Positions 42,821 through 56,061 of a stretch of DNA of 64,000 bases are shown in pieces. Origin of the DNA: Siderastrea siderea (lineage: Eukaryota; Cnidaria; Anthozoa; Scleractinia; Rhizangiidae); assembly GCA_964030785.1 (NCBI GenBank), contig OZ034971.1, positions 45,561,004 through 45,625,003 of the forward strand, read 5' to 3'. The translations under genes were made by a program, and so were the position numbers. Position 1 is the first letter of the stretch. Every line of letters starts with the position of its first letter. The notes beneath the pieces are model-generated. The model was not told the origin of the DNA. It was given only the letters and a program-made list of their open reading frames with translations, and did not search any database.

Positions 42821-45810
42821 ATTCTCGTTCCCAGAGCCTACGATCTGTTTTGTCAGCGGTGGGATCGTAAGGCTCTGGTATCAGCCATTACCGGATGTCG
42901 TGAAATTCACGACATCCGGTAGCGCATGTCCAATTCGTTAAGGTGCTATTGCGCCTGCTCCCTTCTCGTCCGTGGAGCTCTGGGCATGACAATTCTGACA
43001 ACAACTGAGAAATTTGAATTCCTATCGATCGAGTCGTGGTGCTTTATGCGTATGGATCGACGAAAGGCTGTTCGGGACCCTCTTAATCTCGTGTAATTAG
43101 CGGAAAACCTGCTTTAAAAGGAACAAACTTAAGAAGCTGCCTTTCGTGCCGTAGTTGTTCAGAAGAACGACTGTCCCTGCATTTTGCTCACGGGTTTTGG
43201 ATTTGTATCTTGCCTGATTAAAGGTATAATATTATTGCATTTGCGTTATATTGAATTGTACAGTTATTTTATTACATTCGTCTGGTTTCTGTTGTATGAG
43301 AATGTCGACTGTGTACTTATCGTTTCGCCACCCCTAAACGCTATAGTGTATTACGTTTTACCCCATCGAAATTTCCAGAAGCATTTGGCGCCCAAGTTTT
43401 TAAACATGGACATCAAGAGGTCATTACAAAAGTTGATGAGACAAGCTTTAGTTTTGTCATTCTCGTCCCCAGAGCCCACGATCCTTTTGGTCTGCGCCAA
43501 GGGTGGAGACCTCTGGCAGGGACCGAAGCAGGAAGTCCTCGAATCACGGACTTCCGGCTTTTGTGCGCAGCCTCAGAAATTTGAATAATAACGGTTACTA
43601 TCGGTTACATTCTCGTTCCCAGAGCCTACGATCTGTTCTGTCAGCGGTGGGATCGTAAGGCTCTGGTATCAGCCATTACCGGATGTCGTGAAATTCACGA
43701 CATCCGGTAGCGCATGTCTAATTCGTTAAGGTGCTATTGCGCCTGCTCCGTTCTCGTCCGTGGAGCTCTGGGCATGACAATTCTGACAACAACTGAGAAA
43801 TTTGAATTCCTATCGATCGAGTCGTGGTGCTTTATGCGTATGGATCGACGAAAGGCTGTTCGGGACCCTCTTAATCTCGTGTAATTAGCGGAAAACCTGC
43901 TTTAAAAGGAACAAACTTAAGAAGCTGCCTTTCGTGCCGTAGTTGTTCAGAAGAACGACTGTCCCTGCATTTTGCTCACGGGTTTTGGATTTGTATCTTG
44001 CCTGATTAAAGGTATAATATTATTGCATTTGCGTTATATTGAATTGTACAGTTATTTTATTACATTCGTCTGGTTTCTGTTGTATGAGAATGTCGACTGT
44101 GTACTTATCGTTTCGCCACCCCTAAACGCTATAGTGTATTACGTTTTACCCCATCGAAATTTCCAGAAGCATTTGGCGCCCAAGTTTTTAAACATGGACA
44201 TCAAGAGGTCATTACAAAAGTTGATGAGACAAGCTTTAGTTTTGTCATTCTCGTCCCCAGAGCCCACGATCCTTTTGGTCTGCGCCAAGGGTGGAGACCT
44301 CTGGCAGGGACCGAAGCAGGAAGTCCTCGAATCACGGACTTCCGGCTTTTGTGCGCAGCCTCAGAAATTTGAATAATAACGGTTACTATCGGTTACATTC
44401 TCGTTCCCAGAGCCTACGATCTGTTCTGTCAGCGGTGGGATCGTAAGGCTCTGGTATCAGCCATTACCGGATGTCGTGAAATTCACGACATCCGGTAGCG
44501 CATGTCTAATTCGTTAAGGTGCTATTGCGCCTGCTCCGTTCTCGTCCGTGGAGCTCTGGGCATGACAATTCTGACAACAACTGAGAAATTTGAATTCCTA
44601 TCGATCGAGTCGTGGTGCTTTATGCGTATGGATCGACGAAAGGCTGTTCGGGACCCTCTTAATCTCGTGTAATTAGCGGAAAACCTGCTTTAAAAGGAAC
44701 AAACTTAAGAAGCTGCCTTTCGTGCCGTAGTTGTTCAGAAGAACGACTGTCCCTGCATTTTGCTCACGGGTTTTGGATTTGTATCTTGCCTGATTAAAGG
44801 TATAATATTATTGCATTTGCGTTATATTGAATTGTACAGTTATTTTATTACATTCGTCTGGTTTCTGTTGTATGAGAATGTCGACTGTGTACTTATCGTT
44901 TCGCCACCCCTAAACGCTATAGTGTATTACGTTTTACCCCATCGAAATTTCCAGAAGCATTTGGCGCCCAAGTTTTTAAACATGGACATCAAGAGGTCAT
45001 TACAAAAGTTGATGAGACAAGCTTTAGTTTTGTCATTCTCGTCCCCAGAGCCCACGATCCTTTTGGTCTGCGCCAAGGGTGGAGACCTCTGGCAGGGACC
45101 GAAGCAGGAAGTCCTCGAATCACGGACTTCCGGCTTTTGTGCGCAGCCTCAGAAATTTGAATAATAACGGTTACTATCGGTTACATTCTCGTTCCCAGAG
45201 CCTACGATCTGTTCTGTCAGCGGTGGGATCGTAAGGCTCTGGTATCAGCCATTACCGGATGTCGTGAAATTCACGACATCCGGTAGCGCATGTCTAATTC
45301 GTTAAGGTGCTATTGCGCCTGCTCCGTTCTCGTCCGTGGAGCTCTGGGCATGACAATTCTGACAACAACTGAGAAATTTGAATTCCTATCGATCGAGTCG
45401 TGGTGCTTTATGGATCGACTAAAAGCTATTCGGGACCCTCTTAATCTCCTGCAATTAGCGGAAAACCTGGAGCTTTAAAGGAACAAACTTAAGAAGCTCC
45501 CTTTCGTGCTGTAGTTGTTCAGAGGAGCGATTGTCCCTGCATTTTGCTCACGGGTTTTGGATTTGTATCTTGCCTGATTAAAGGTATAATATTGTTGCAT
45601 TTGCGTTATATTGAATTGTACAGTTATTTTATTACATTCGTCTGATTTCTGTTGTATGAGAATGTCAAATGTGTACTTATCGTTTCGCCACCCCTAAACG
45701 CTATACTGTATTACGTTTTACCCCATCAAAAATTTTAAGAAGCATTTGGCGTCCAAGTTTGCAAACATCGACTCAAAAGGTCATTACAAAAGTTGATGAG
45801 ACAGTTACAT
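42821..45810 (+). repeat. 788-bp tandem repeat, three full and one truncated copy (unit B)
   Basis: Boundaries are at 42821, 43609, 44397 and 45185, exactly 788 bp apart. The 134-codon TTG-started frame appears at 43184, 43972 and 44760 with identical translation, so the copies are essentially identical. There are two more copies than in unit A. Confidence 0.95.
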
Positions 45811-46325
45811 GTAAGTTTATTTATGGGCAAGTTGTAGTTTTGTAGAAAATGCTGTAGCGAGGAAAGAATCGCTGGCATTTAGCGACAATCTCAACACTTT
45901 GAATTCAAAATTTAGTCGCTTAATCTGCCTTATGCTGCATTCTTTGCGTGGAAATTGATCAAGTCAATATATTGCCCTGATTAATTCAATCGGAAATAAA
46001 ACGTTATGCGTAGAAGCCAAAAAATTTTTACGTTGTTGCACATACAGTTTGAATCGGCCAATCAAAAAAAAAATAAATTTTTGGCCGTTACCAGAGCTAC
46101 AAGAGACGTAATTTAAAAAAAGCCGCGTAGCTCTGGGGACGAGAATGTCGTCCCCCAAAATTTCGTCCCCCATTTTTCTCCCGCGTTTTCGCTCCCCTTC
46201 CCCTTTCCCGTTTATGCCTGCTACGGAGGCTAGTGATTAACATGCTAATCTGCAGCAAGTGTATTGTAGGTAGACTGACTCCTCCACACAACAATTAGAG
46301 CAGTTCACAAAGAACAATGTTTTAT
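45811..46325. other. Right flank of the 788-bp array, unit B
   Basis: Counterpart of 16121-16629, with the inverted G/C-rich end at about 46125-46240. No gene. Confidence 0.45.
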
Positions 46326-46424
46326 CTGATATTGTAGACTTGAGGCCTTATGGGCCACTCGGCACGAAGAGGATGAACAAGTGAGTGAGTTGTAGACTTT
46401 TATTGTACAAACAAACAAGGGGGT

Positions 46425-46456
<32 letters not shown>

Positions 46457-46891
46457 CGGGGACGTGAAACACAAAACTTTGGATTTATCAACTGAGTTGA
46501 TCAGGTCAATTGGCCACTATAAAGAGAATGAAAGCTGACGTTTCGAGCGTTAGCCCTTCGGCAGAGCGAATCAAGGAATTGTGGGTTGCACTTAGTTTAT
46601 ATGGAGAGTGGTGGAGCTACGCTATTTTTTAATTAGTTGAATGAACAAGCGTTCGATGGTACCGTGGGATTAAGTGTGCCAATTTGAAAAGTGGATTTTG
46701 TTCTAGATTTTTACGGCTTTCCGTGTTCCCCTGGTGTAGGGAAAGGTCACAGATTGTCATGTGTTGGCTAGAACGATTAGGGAGGTTGAAATGTCGGGCG
46801 ATTAGTTTGAATGCGTCCTTGTCATTTCCTTCAACGTCTCGTAGGTGTTCCCGGAAACGGTAGTCTCCTACGCAGCCGTTTTTAGTGGCGT
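46326..46891 (-). pseudogene. PLE lineage 1 GIY-YIG C-terminal fragment, unit B
   Basis: Counterpart of 16630-17195; nearly identical (PDATK instead of HDATK at the junction). Confidence 0.85.
46534..46567 (-). ncRNA. Hammerhead-like motif, core mutated (unit B)
   Basis: Carries the same CTGCCGA core change as unit A, so the damage predates the A/B duplication. Confidence 0.55.
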
Positions 46892-48371
46892 CAGGCAACG
46901 CTCCCCCCTCCAGTTACAGAACCTAGGACCTCTTCCCGATAATGCCATCCTCATTACACTTGATGTTTCTTCACTGTACACCAACATAGCCCACAAGGAA
47001 GGAATAGAAGCATGCCGCCACTTTCTTAATACACGCCAAAACAAATCACTTCCCACTGAAAGAATCTGTGACCTCATCCGTATGATCCTCACAATGAACA
47101 ACTTCACTTTTAACGACCAAGACTTTCCACAAATTCATGGCACAGCTATGGGTACGCGCATGGCACCCTCCTACGCAAATTTATTCATGGGCAAATTTGA
47201 ACAACAAGCCATCGAAAACGCCACTTACAAACCCTTTGTCTGGCGGAGGTTTATCGATGACATTTTCATGGTGTGGACGGAGGGCGAAGAACATATCAAG
47301 ACCTTCATTAGCTACTTAAACTCAATCCACCCAACCACCAAGTTTACTCACGAGTATTCAAGTTCCCGCAATCAAACCCTCCCGTTCCTGCACGTTCAAG
47401 TTCACCTTCACAACAACGAAATCCAAACCGATCTTCACATGAAACCCACAGACAAGCATCAGTATCTTCTAAAATCTTCATGCCATCCTAATCACACGAA
47501 GCGAACTATCCCTTTTAGCCTGGCCTTGCGATTACGTCGCATATGCTCCACAGACACCTTCTTTGATCAATGCTGTAAAGAACTCATTGCTTATCTCGTT
47601 AAACGCGGCTACAATCAATCCTTCCTAACAAAAGAAATTAATCGCGTCCGCTGCATCCCACGGCACGAAACCTTGAAACCACGAGAACAAAATAGCAACG
47701 CAAACCGAGTACGGTTCGTTATTACCTTCAATCCCGCTCTTCCTAACCCTGCTTCTACTGTGCGGAAACATCTGGGCATTCTCCAATCTTCAAACCACTG
47801 CAAACAAACATTCTCCTCCCCACCAGTCCTTGCTTACAAAAGAAGTGCCAGTCTGCGTGATCTATTGGTTCGCACCAGATTGCGTGACCCCAAAAATAAA
47901 GATCAAAGATCGACCGCTGGCATTTACAGATGTAAGCATCCACGTTGCCTCACGTGTCCTTTCTTACAAGATGGGCAAGACAAATATATCTTTCTTTCTA
48001 CTAACGAAGAACGACGTATTAAAGACACTTTAACTTGTAAATCTAAAAACCTTATTTATTTAATTGAATGTAAAAAATGCGCTACATGTAACTTGCCTTG
48101 CCAATACATTGGGGAGACTAAACGACATCTTCACGATCGCTTTGGCGAACATCGTCGTTCCGTCCAAAATCATCAACAGCTTGCTAACCCAACCCCTGTT
48201 TCGGAACGTTTCAACTTACCCGGGCACTCCGTCAACGACATCCGTCTCATTCCCTTGGAACTAATACATACTAACCGCGACTCCGTAAGAAAAGCACGTG
48301 AGGCACACTTAATTGACAAGGCCAAGACACTTGAACCGCAAGGATTAAACAGACGTGATGAGCTACATTAA
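46892..48371 (+). pseudogene. PLE lineage 2 RT plus GIY-YIG, longest open copy (unit B)
   Basis: Open for 508 codons from a GTG at 46845 to TAA at 48369-48371. It retains the C-terminal DSVRKAREAHLIDKAKTLEP that unit A lost. The RT core FIDDIF is intact, but motif D reads LPFLHVQV (Asp to His; GAC to CAC near 47391). The nuclease reads QYIGETKRHLHDRFGEHRRSV. The N-terminal part is missing, so it is not autonomous. Confidence 0.93.
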
Positions 48372-48475
48372 TGACACTTCTTGTTCAACTACCAACCTAT
48401 TATATTCATTTATTTTAAATTTTTAAACTTTTATGTTAACGGTCCTATAACGTATTTACTCATTCTACTTTTGTA

Positions 48476-48516
48476 GCCCCTGAAGAAGGTTTGTTTTGCA
48501 AACAGAAATATCGGGC
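48476..48516 (+). ncRNA. Hammerhead-like motif of PLE lineage 2 (unit B)
   Basis: Sequence identical to 18763-18803, about 105 bp after the intact PLE stop codon. Confidence 0.7.
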
Positions 48517-48607
48517 AATTTTTTGTTTCATACATTTTTTTGCTTTACGTATTTCGTCTTCTGTGTCTTCGTTTCTTTAACTGCCGTAAGGATCAGTCGT
48601 TCCGTAT

Positions 48608-49283
48608 ATTTTTTTTACTTGTAATGGGTTTGCATGTCAACGATAGATTCTTTGTTGGATAGACCAAATAAAACTAAAGACTTTAAAGTTAACTTCACAA
48701 CATGTTTATTTTCTTCTCGACCTCATGGTTCAACTAAGCTCCCAAGCCTTTTCGAGACTAGTGCTTCTACAAATCTAATGGTTAGCGGCCGCTCAATTCT
48801 CCGCCACTCAATTTGTCAAATCTGCATTTTCAACTTTGTACACCTTTGTGTCCCAGAATGAAATCTCTGTTTCTGAAATTTCAGTCGTACATTTGATAGT
48901 TGGGTGGAATGTGTATTTTCCTTTTCAACTGAATCTTTCTATTCTCTCTATGACAGTATTCCACAAGGTAGAACACGTCGTCAATACATCTTTTCCACAC
49001 TAGCAGTTTTTTTGTAGCTCTATCTTTATTTCTCTTTCTATTTTTGGGCATGGAATATTTGCAAAAGTCACGGCCATTTTTGCTCCCATGGCAGTTCCAC
49101 CAGTTTGTAGATGGCCTTTTCCATTGAATTGGACTGAATTTTAATATTCTTTTAAGATTAGACTGAGCATTTCTTTCAAATGCCTTTTGGGGAGGGAAGG
49201 GTTCTCGTCATATAAAGCTTCGTATACTTGGCATATGCAAAGATTTACTCAACAAATGTCCGAGTTTCCGAAGTCAAGCAGGC
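48608..49283 (-). pseudogene. PLE lineage 3 RT relic (unit B)
   Basis: Counterpart of 18895-19570, with the same frame breaks. Confidence 0.65.
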
Positions 49284-49402
49284 CAGGCGAAGCTGTTGGA
49301 GGGAAAAAACGTCTGTATTGATTATTTTATTTATCTTTGTGCTAGAACAAAAAATGCAGCTGTTTGGTTAATTGCTTTCACTTTGACTTCTTTTAAGACT
49401 TT

Positions 49403-49519
49403 TAAGTTGCAGTGGGATTTGTGGCACTGGGAATGGGATTTGTGGAAAAAAATTGGACTGGGAACTGGGATTTGGGCAAAATTTGGGCTGGGAAATGGGA
49501 TTTAGACCCCCCCGGGCCC
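49403..49519. repeat. TGGGATTTG-type repeat with C/G tract, unit B
   Basis: Counterpart of 19690-19806. Just downstream, B has five extra bases (CCATG in GTTCCATGAGACACC). Confidence 0.6.
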
Positions 49520-49863
49520 CCCCTTCAGGACCCTCTACAAATCGTAGAGCTCGCGCAATTTGTGTTCCATGAGACACCTAAAATCCGTAAACAAACTGAG
49601 TGCAGCGCTAGAAAATAAATTTTCTTTGCAGCGAAAATCACAGAAAAGTTAATAGTTAATTTCCAAATTTCGTTTTCCCGCGAAAGTGATAAAAATTTTC
49701 CCTTCCCTGTCCCCCTCCGGTGCGATAACACCTCAACCCGTTAGGCCCGGGAGGACGAAACGAGGCCATCAGGAGGCTTGGTTACTGAATTGAGCCTGGT
49801 TTCTAAGCTCACTCAGAAAGTGATCCCAAAAAATTTTTTGCTATCGTCGGTATTGACTGCAAG

Positions 49864-49921
49864 ATGTCGAATCCAAGAGCTGGTCAGGTGGAAACAAACG
49901 CTAACGTTTCTTCCATTGAAG
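49864..49921 (+). CDS. Candidate first coding exon of the unit-C zinc-finger gene
   Basis: Encodes the same 19 residues and phase-1 donor as the unit A exon. Its partner would be the finger exon at 61341 (acceptor TTTTTCGGTTTTAG), giving an 11.4-kb intron and a product of about 406 residues. Upstream B sequence (49680-49863) matches the candidate promoter at 19950-20146. Confidence 0.5.
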
Positions 49922-50231
49922 GTAAGATGAGAAATTTTTGATTCCTTAATGATAATAACGTTTGTTGGTTGCTAGGATTGATCGACCGAAAACCCAAAGA
50001 ACGATTTCAATTAGACGTTTGAATCGAAATGTTTTGCACGCCGTTTTCGGAATTTAAAAAATATCCACTAAGCCGCGGTATTGCAGAATATACAGTTTAG
50101 ATTGACGTCAACTAGCAGTGTATATTGTGTGTAATATTCTGGTAGTGTCTTTTTTCGAAATTGCAGTGAGATATACTTTGTATACAGTGGACGTATAACA
50201 ATAGCTAATACAAAACCCGTTGCAACGTCTC

Positions 50232-52910
50232 TGGTACCGCCACAGGTAGCCCAAGCTGACTATAAGAGGGGCGCGTGTGTTTGCTGTGCCTTTTTCCATA
50301 TATTATAACCTCGGTAAAATATAAGAGTTTGTATGAAAAATGCTACAAATACGCTTTAATTGCCACAAATGCGAAATGATTCCCATTAATAAATAGTTCA
50401 CCTTGTTTCTGTGTTGTATTAATTGCTATTTAAGGGCCTTCTAAGGTGAATTGAAGCGTTTTGAGCGAGAATAAGCCTCCTTGATTATTTGCCCCTAACA
50501 CGTGATAAGCGAAGCAAAAAGGTTACACACTGTTAGCCATCACGTGACCGATTCAAAGTTATTTTAATTGCTGTAAATCTCAAATATTGGCACCTCTCTC
50601 CAACATTCTTTGAGACACCAATAGCTTTACATCGTAACAGCAAATGCATACCAAAAAAGTCCAATATTCGCGTCCTTTCCCTTATCAGAATCGCAATTTT
50701 TAATCTCTCCACCTTATCGAACCATCCGTGTGACGAACTGTTCGCAAATGCAAATGTCTGATCTCTTATCATTGGAAGACTTGCACCATGGGCACTGAGG
50801 ACAAAAATATCCCTTGTGTGGGAGGAAAAATTCGACAAATTACATGTGAAATTTGAAAGTGCCACGTGAACCGTGGTCCAAATGGCCGATTACTTTTTGC
50901 TGTTAAAAGTTTTAAAAAACCCTTGCTGATAATACTGAAAAAAAAATCACAATTACTGACGTACTACACATAGTGGCATTTCGAACATCAATCTTCAATA
51001 CTATCAGAGGGTGTCAAAAAAGACCTCTGTTTAGCTTTTTTGTGTTCAAGATCAAAGTATAAAAGTAAATGTGTTTTTTGCTGTTGAATTTATTTAACCA
51101 CGTGTGGTTTTTCCTTCCCTGCTAGCAGTGGTTCCCGGCGAACGAGAGGACGAGGAACCACTGCAAGCAACCATTTGGATTTCTGTTGAGCATGCACGAG
51201 TGACGGAGTGCCCATTGTCTGAGCTGTCAGATTTTGGCCAATCAGAGCAAACATGCGCCCTGGACGAATGCTCGACAAAAGGTCAACAGTTGAACTGGTC
51301 AAAATATAAATTGTAGCCTGAAGCTGCAGAAATGTCTTCGCTATTTTAGTAAAAGGGCTTTCGATTATTTTAGCATTAATTTTTGGTGGCTTTTTAATGA
51401 CCAAGAAATCAAGGAATGTTTGTGTTAGTATTAAAGTGAGCCTCCTCAAAATATTCAGCGCGCCACACAAAATATTCAGCGAGCGCTCACGGAAAATTGT
51501 TTCTCATTTGTATTTACATGTACAAACAAACGTAGGATTGATCATGAATGTTTTGAAAATCAGCACTAGATAAAGCGAGAACATTTCACATTCCTTTCAG
51601 ATGCAAAAAAACTTTTTTATCAATAGCTTTTATTTTCTTTGTTATTACAGCAATGGATATTCATTTAAATTTAAATATACACGAATTAATTGATGAAAAC
51701 AAAACTCACTGAAGATACAGAAGATAGCTGAGTGGCCTGTATCACTAGCAGATCTGATTTTTAAATTTTCTGTTTGTAAACCTTGTAATATTTCTCCTCC
51801 TTTTCTGCAATTCCAGGGATTAATTTATGGAAATAAATCGAAGTGTTGTTCTTAGGCATCGAAGGCTTTGAAGCTTTCGCTTTAGCATCCCTACCAGCAC
51901 TGCAGAGCGAGTCCAGTCGTTGCATTTATAAATTAGCGGGTGAAGAATGCGCTCCGTAATGAGGTAAAATATCGGTGAATAAGCCTGATCAGCAGTTCTA
52001 TCTGTTTGGATATCTTTTGCTTGGCTCGTACGATAACCAACAGGAGCCTTGAATAATGAATCACAGTGGTCCTAAGCCTTAGCGCAAGCGTCAAACCGGT
52101 TTGAAACCGGTTTTCCTGGTTGTGAGTTAATTTATTCATCCAGAGTTGGGGATGGCGCTAAACGGTTGCTTGCAGTGGTTCCTCGTCCTCTCGTTCGCTG
52201 GGAACCACTGCTCGCAGGGTAGGTTTTTCCCGGTATAACTACTTGGCGCTACAACTTGCGTTAATCACAAGTTGTACATTTCGCACGCGTCACGTCCGAC
52301 TTGCAAATTTTGCATGTAATTTGTCAATTACACCTCCTATTCACTGTCATAAGCACCTATTGTGCAAGTCTTTCAATGGAAAGAGATCAGAAATTTGCAG
52401 TCGCAAACAGTTCGCCACACGGATGGTTTGACAAGGTGGAGAGATTGAAAATAGTGATTTTGATAAGGGAAAGGACACAAATGTTGGACTTTTTGGTATC
52501 TATCTGTTGTTACAACGTAAAGCTGTTGGTGTCTCGAAAAATTTTGGAGAGAGGTGCCAAAATTCGAGATTTACAGCAAATATATAACTTTGAATCGGTC
52601 ACATGATGGCTAACAGTGTGTTACCTTTCGCTTCGTTTATCAAGTGTTAGGTGCAAATAATCAAGGACGCTTATTCTCGCTCAAACCGCTTCAAATCACC
52701 TTAGAAGGCCCTTAAATAGCAATTAATACAACACAGAAACGAGGTGAACTATTTATTAATGGGAATTATTTCGCATTTGTGGTAATTAAAGCGTATTTGT
52801 AGCATTTTTCATACAAACTCTTATATTTTACTGAGGTCATAATGTATGCAAAAAGGAACGGTAACACACGTGCCCCTGTCATACTGAGCTTGGGCTACCT
52901 GTGGTACTGC
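50232..52910. mobile_element. Large foldback element, longer copy (unit B)
   Basis: Arms of roughly 570 bp (50232-50800 and about 52350-52910) pair from GGTACCGCCACAGG through TGGCACCTCTCTCC to GACTTGCACCAT. The interior holds a second element and AT-rich DNA with no transposase. The unit A copy is reduced to 0.9 kb. Confidence 0.85.
51115..52221. mobile_element. Nested MITE-like element with 9-bp duplication
   Basis: The ends TTCCCTGCTAGCAGTGGTTC and the complement of TACCCTGCGAGCAGTGGTTC continue as inverted repeats for about 55 bp. GGTTTTTCC flanks it at 51106-51114 and 52222-52230. No coding capacity is recognised; 1107 bp. Confidence 0.75.
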
Positions 52911-52959
52911 GTCATACAAATACTGTTACAAAATAAGGTGCCTACAAAAATCGTTACAG

Positions 52960-53586
52960 CTAAGGCCGTGTTCTATTGGAATCAACCGTTTTTACTTGGT
53001 TTGGTTGGTTGAGTTTTTGCGTGTTATATGGGGGAAAAACCGTTTTCAGTTGGTTTGGTTGATCAACTTTTTCAACCAGCTCAGAGCTTGGTTGAAACGG
53101 TTGAAAATGATGGGTAGCGTCCACTGACTTGTTAGCAAGCATCAGTTTTCATGCTTTGCATCATTGTTTTTCTGCATAAACTTCAAGTGTGCTTGTTGTC
53201 TCGGTGAAATTGTCAACAAACAACGATGACTCCCTTTTTAAATGACGATTTTCATAACCTTGATATGAGAGAGGTTTCTCGCTTGATGCAGTCACAAACA
53301 TGGCCAAAACATGTTGCTAAATATTCTGATTCATCAACCGATTCGCAATGTGGTAGAACCAATTCTTGTAACAGTTCTTGAGAGACAACCTAAGCAACAA
53401 GTTGGCCTTTTGCCATCTTGCCAGCCTTGGCAGAAGAAGTTGAGGAAGTCTGAAAATGACTATGTCCAGTCACAGCTGCATGTCAACCAAAAACGGTTGA
53501 AAAAGTGTTCTATTCCAGAACCTTAACTGTTTCAACCAAATCCAGTTTTGGTTGAAATGGCTAATCGCAATAGAACATGACCTAAG
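52960..53586. mobile_element. Foldback MITE with TTCTATTGGAAT-type ends (unit B)
   Basis: Counterpart of 21462-22087, with many substitutions, so this stretch is more diverged than the PLE block. Confidence 0.7.
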
Positions 53587-55400
53587 TGTCTGGCACTGTA
53601 TGACATCGGAAAGAGCAACGACTATAAAATAAAAAGGTGTTAAAATGTTGAATTTGCATGTTTAAATCGGGTTTCAGACTTTCAAAGAAAAATGCTTCCT
53701 TTAGTTTTAAACTATAAACTGTTGACGTATATTAGACATTCAATGTGTATAATTATACTTTTTATGTGAGTCAAGTCTACAAGAATACACATTTTATACA
53801 CTTTTGACATTTGACTACATGAGAAGTCTAAATAGAAAAACTTAGTTCTGTGGGAATATACAGAATATACACTTCATGTAAAAAGTGTATGAATAGACAG
53901 CAATACACTTTATTCGCTGATCAATTCGAAACTTTAACTCCCCCCCCCCCCCCCCGGCATACCCTGGGCATTTGACTGTGTATTGTGCCCAGGGAGGGGG
54001 GAATTTGAATGTTGCATTGGAAGGGTGGGGAATTTGAACCGGATTTATCTCTCAATGTTCTGACGTAATACGCCCATGAGTTTTTTTTCGGTTTTTGCAG
54101 GGTTTGACTGATTTACAAGATAGAATTGTGCCTTTGCTAGTGCATAACTCTTTCAAAAGGGTTTTTAAAAGAAGTTTGAAGGTGTTATTATGGCATACAT
54201 TGTATCTCTCTCTGAAAGGCATGTAAAGTGTTTGATTGAAGACGGAATTTGTCTTTGAGGAGAGGTAGTTCAGTACTAATTGGTGGGGCATTTGAATGGC
54301 TTTTTTGCTGCGAGGGGGGGGGGGGGGGATTTGAACAAGCCAATCTTCAAAAGTTCAAATGCCCAGGGGGTTGCCCAGGGGGGGATGTTGAACTTTTGAA
54401 TTGATTGGCACATTATATCTCAAAAGTAAAACTCTCTATTCTGCAATACTGGGCCTCACTCAAAATATTGATGCCTTTTGGCAGCTTTAGGCATGTATTT
54501 TCAGCTTTCTGAAAAGCACAAGTAAGTACTGAAAGTCCTTAAGTCAAAAGTCAATTTTGTTGTGTTATCATAGTATGAGTTTGTTTTCTCACTGGTTTTG
54601 GCTTTATAGTATGGATCTAGCCATAATTCTATCATTTTAACAAAATAATTGTAAAATTGATTTTTCCAGTTTTTATTACATTTAGAGTATTTGGTTGTAT
54701 TTTATTGCTGTTAACAACAACAATAACAATATAACAAAAGCTGACTCATTTACTGCCTGAATAAAAGTGGTCCTGTAGTTAGCATAGTAGCATTCTTCAC
54801 CCTTTCCCCAAAAGAATTCCATTGTTCCTCAACAGTGGAGTAACCCATTGAGTGTCAAAATTTGTTTCAGTACTCCAGATGTGTCTAATCAATAAGTCAT
54901 TGACTGAGTTAAGTCATGGATTGCACCTAATTAGTAATCAATGACTAATCAGTAGTCCACCAAATTTTTAGTCATTGATTAATTGTTGATGTTATTGCTT
55001 TGTCATGGATTGCTCACTCACATCATTTCGTGGCTGCAGACCACATTATTTGTGTAAGATATGTTCACAGTCTAACATAACATTTCTTCAATGTTATGTG
55101 AATTATTTCAACTCAGTGAATGTTACTCAATCAGATGAATGGCGTTTACATTTTCTGGGAAAGCTATACAAGTGTGTTTCAGTATCATGTGTTTGACTTT
55201 TTTTGTGAAAATAAACATTTACAGTTCTCGTGTGACAGTTGTTAACCTTTCGGTATTCTTCAAGTAACTTGTACAAAAATAAGTGGCACTTGGAATCCTT
55301 CAAACAAGGCTGTGAGGTTGTGTTCTTGAGATTGTAAAATTGATTATGCCACTTGAGTTTGAACTTGTAGGAGCTCTTTTTTTTTCATTGCTTGCCACTA
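53587..55400. other. AT-rich gene-free sequence (unit B)
   Basis: Lacks the 856-bp CAGGG insertion found in A. C-run at 53940-53955 and G-run at 54315-54328. The same GGGAATTTGAAC and TGACTAATCAATA words as in A. No gene. Confidence 0.45.
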
Positions 55401-55409
55401 GTCTTCCAG

Positions 55410-55457
55410 TAGCTCAGTGGTTGGAGCTGTCTGACCAATGTACAGAAGTTCATATTA
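55410..55457 (+). repeat. tRNA-like sequence, unit B
   Basis: Perfect A box TAGCTCAGTGG and the same poor B box as 24733-24780. Confidence 0.5.
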
Positions 55458-55864
55458 ATAAGTCGTCATTCAATATCATTAATAGGTATTCAATAGGCTA
55501 CAAAATTGCTTTTGAACTTGAATGAGACACAATTTTTACATTTCTCTGGTACACTTGATCATATGAGAGAATTTCCTTTAAGTGGCACTTGAAAATCGCA
55601 AAGCCTTGAAGGTCATTTTCTACATATTGTAAAATTTTGTTGTTGTAAGATCTCCTTTCCTCTCATATGTTGTAGACTGTAACAGATTTTATAAAATAAG
55701 AATGGCATCTAAAAATATTGGTGCAACAATAGTGGAAATTGATACAAAGTTTTTTAGTTTTATAACAGGCAATATAACTAATCAATGAGTAATCAATAAA
55801 TAATAAATTTACGAAAAAACAGCAGGTAAGAAATAATCTTCAAATAAAGACACACGATTATAAG
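55458..55864. other. AT-rich sequence, no gene (unit B)
   Basis: Counterpart of 24790-25187. Confidence 0.4.
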
Positions 55865-55911
55865 TTTGAAAAACATGTTTCGGATGATCTACATCCATCT
55901 TCAGTTTCAAA
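55865..55911 (-). ncRNA. Hammerhead-like motif of PLE lineage 4 (unit B)
   Basis: All core bases and the 7-bp stem I are retained, as at 25188-25234. Confidence 0.75.
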
Positions 55912-56061
55912 TGCAGATTAGACCGCTAGTCGGTGTGATATTAATACAATGTACATAGAATATTAATTACTAAATAACAATATGAATATGAATAACTGAA
56001 ATACATTGGTGTTGAAAACGCAAAAAAAAAAAAACTGAAAAAAGTGAAAATAACAAGGACA

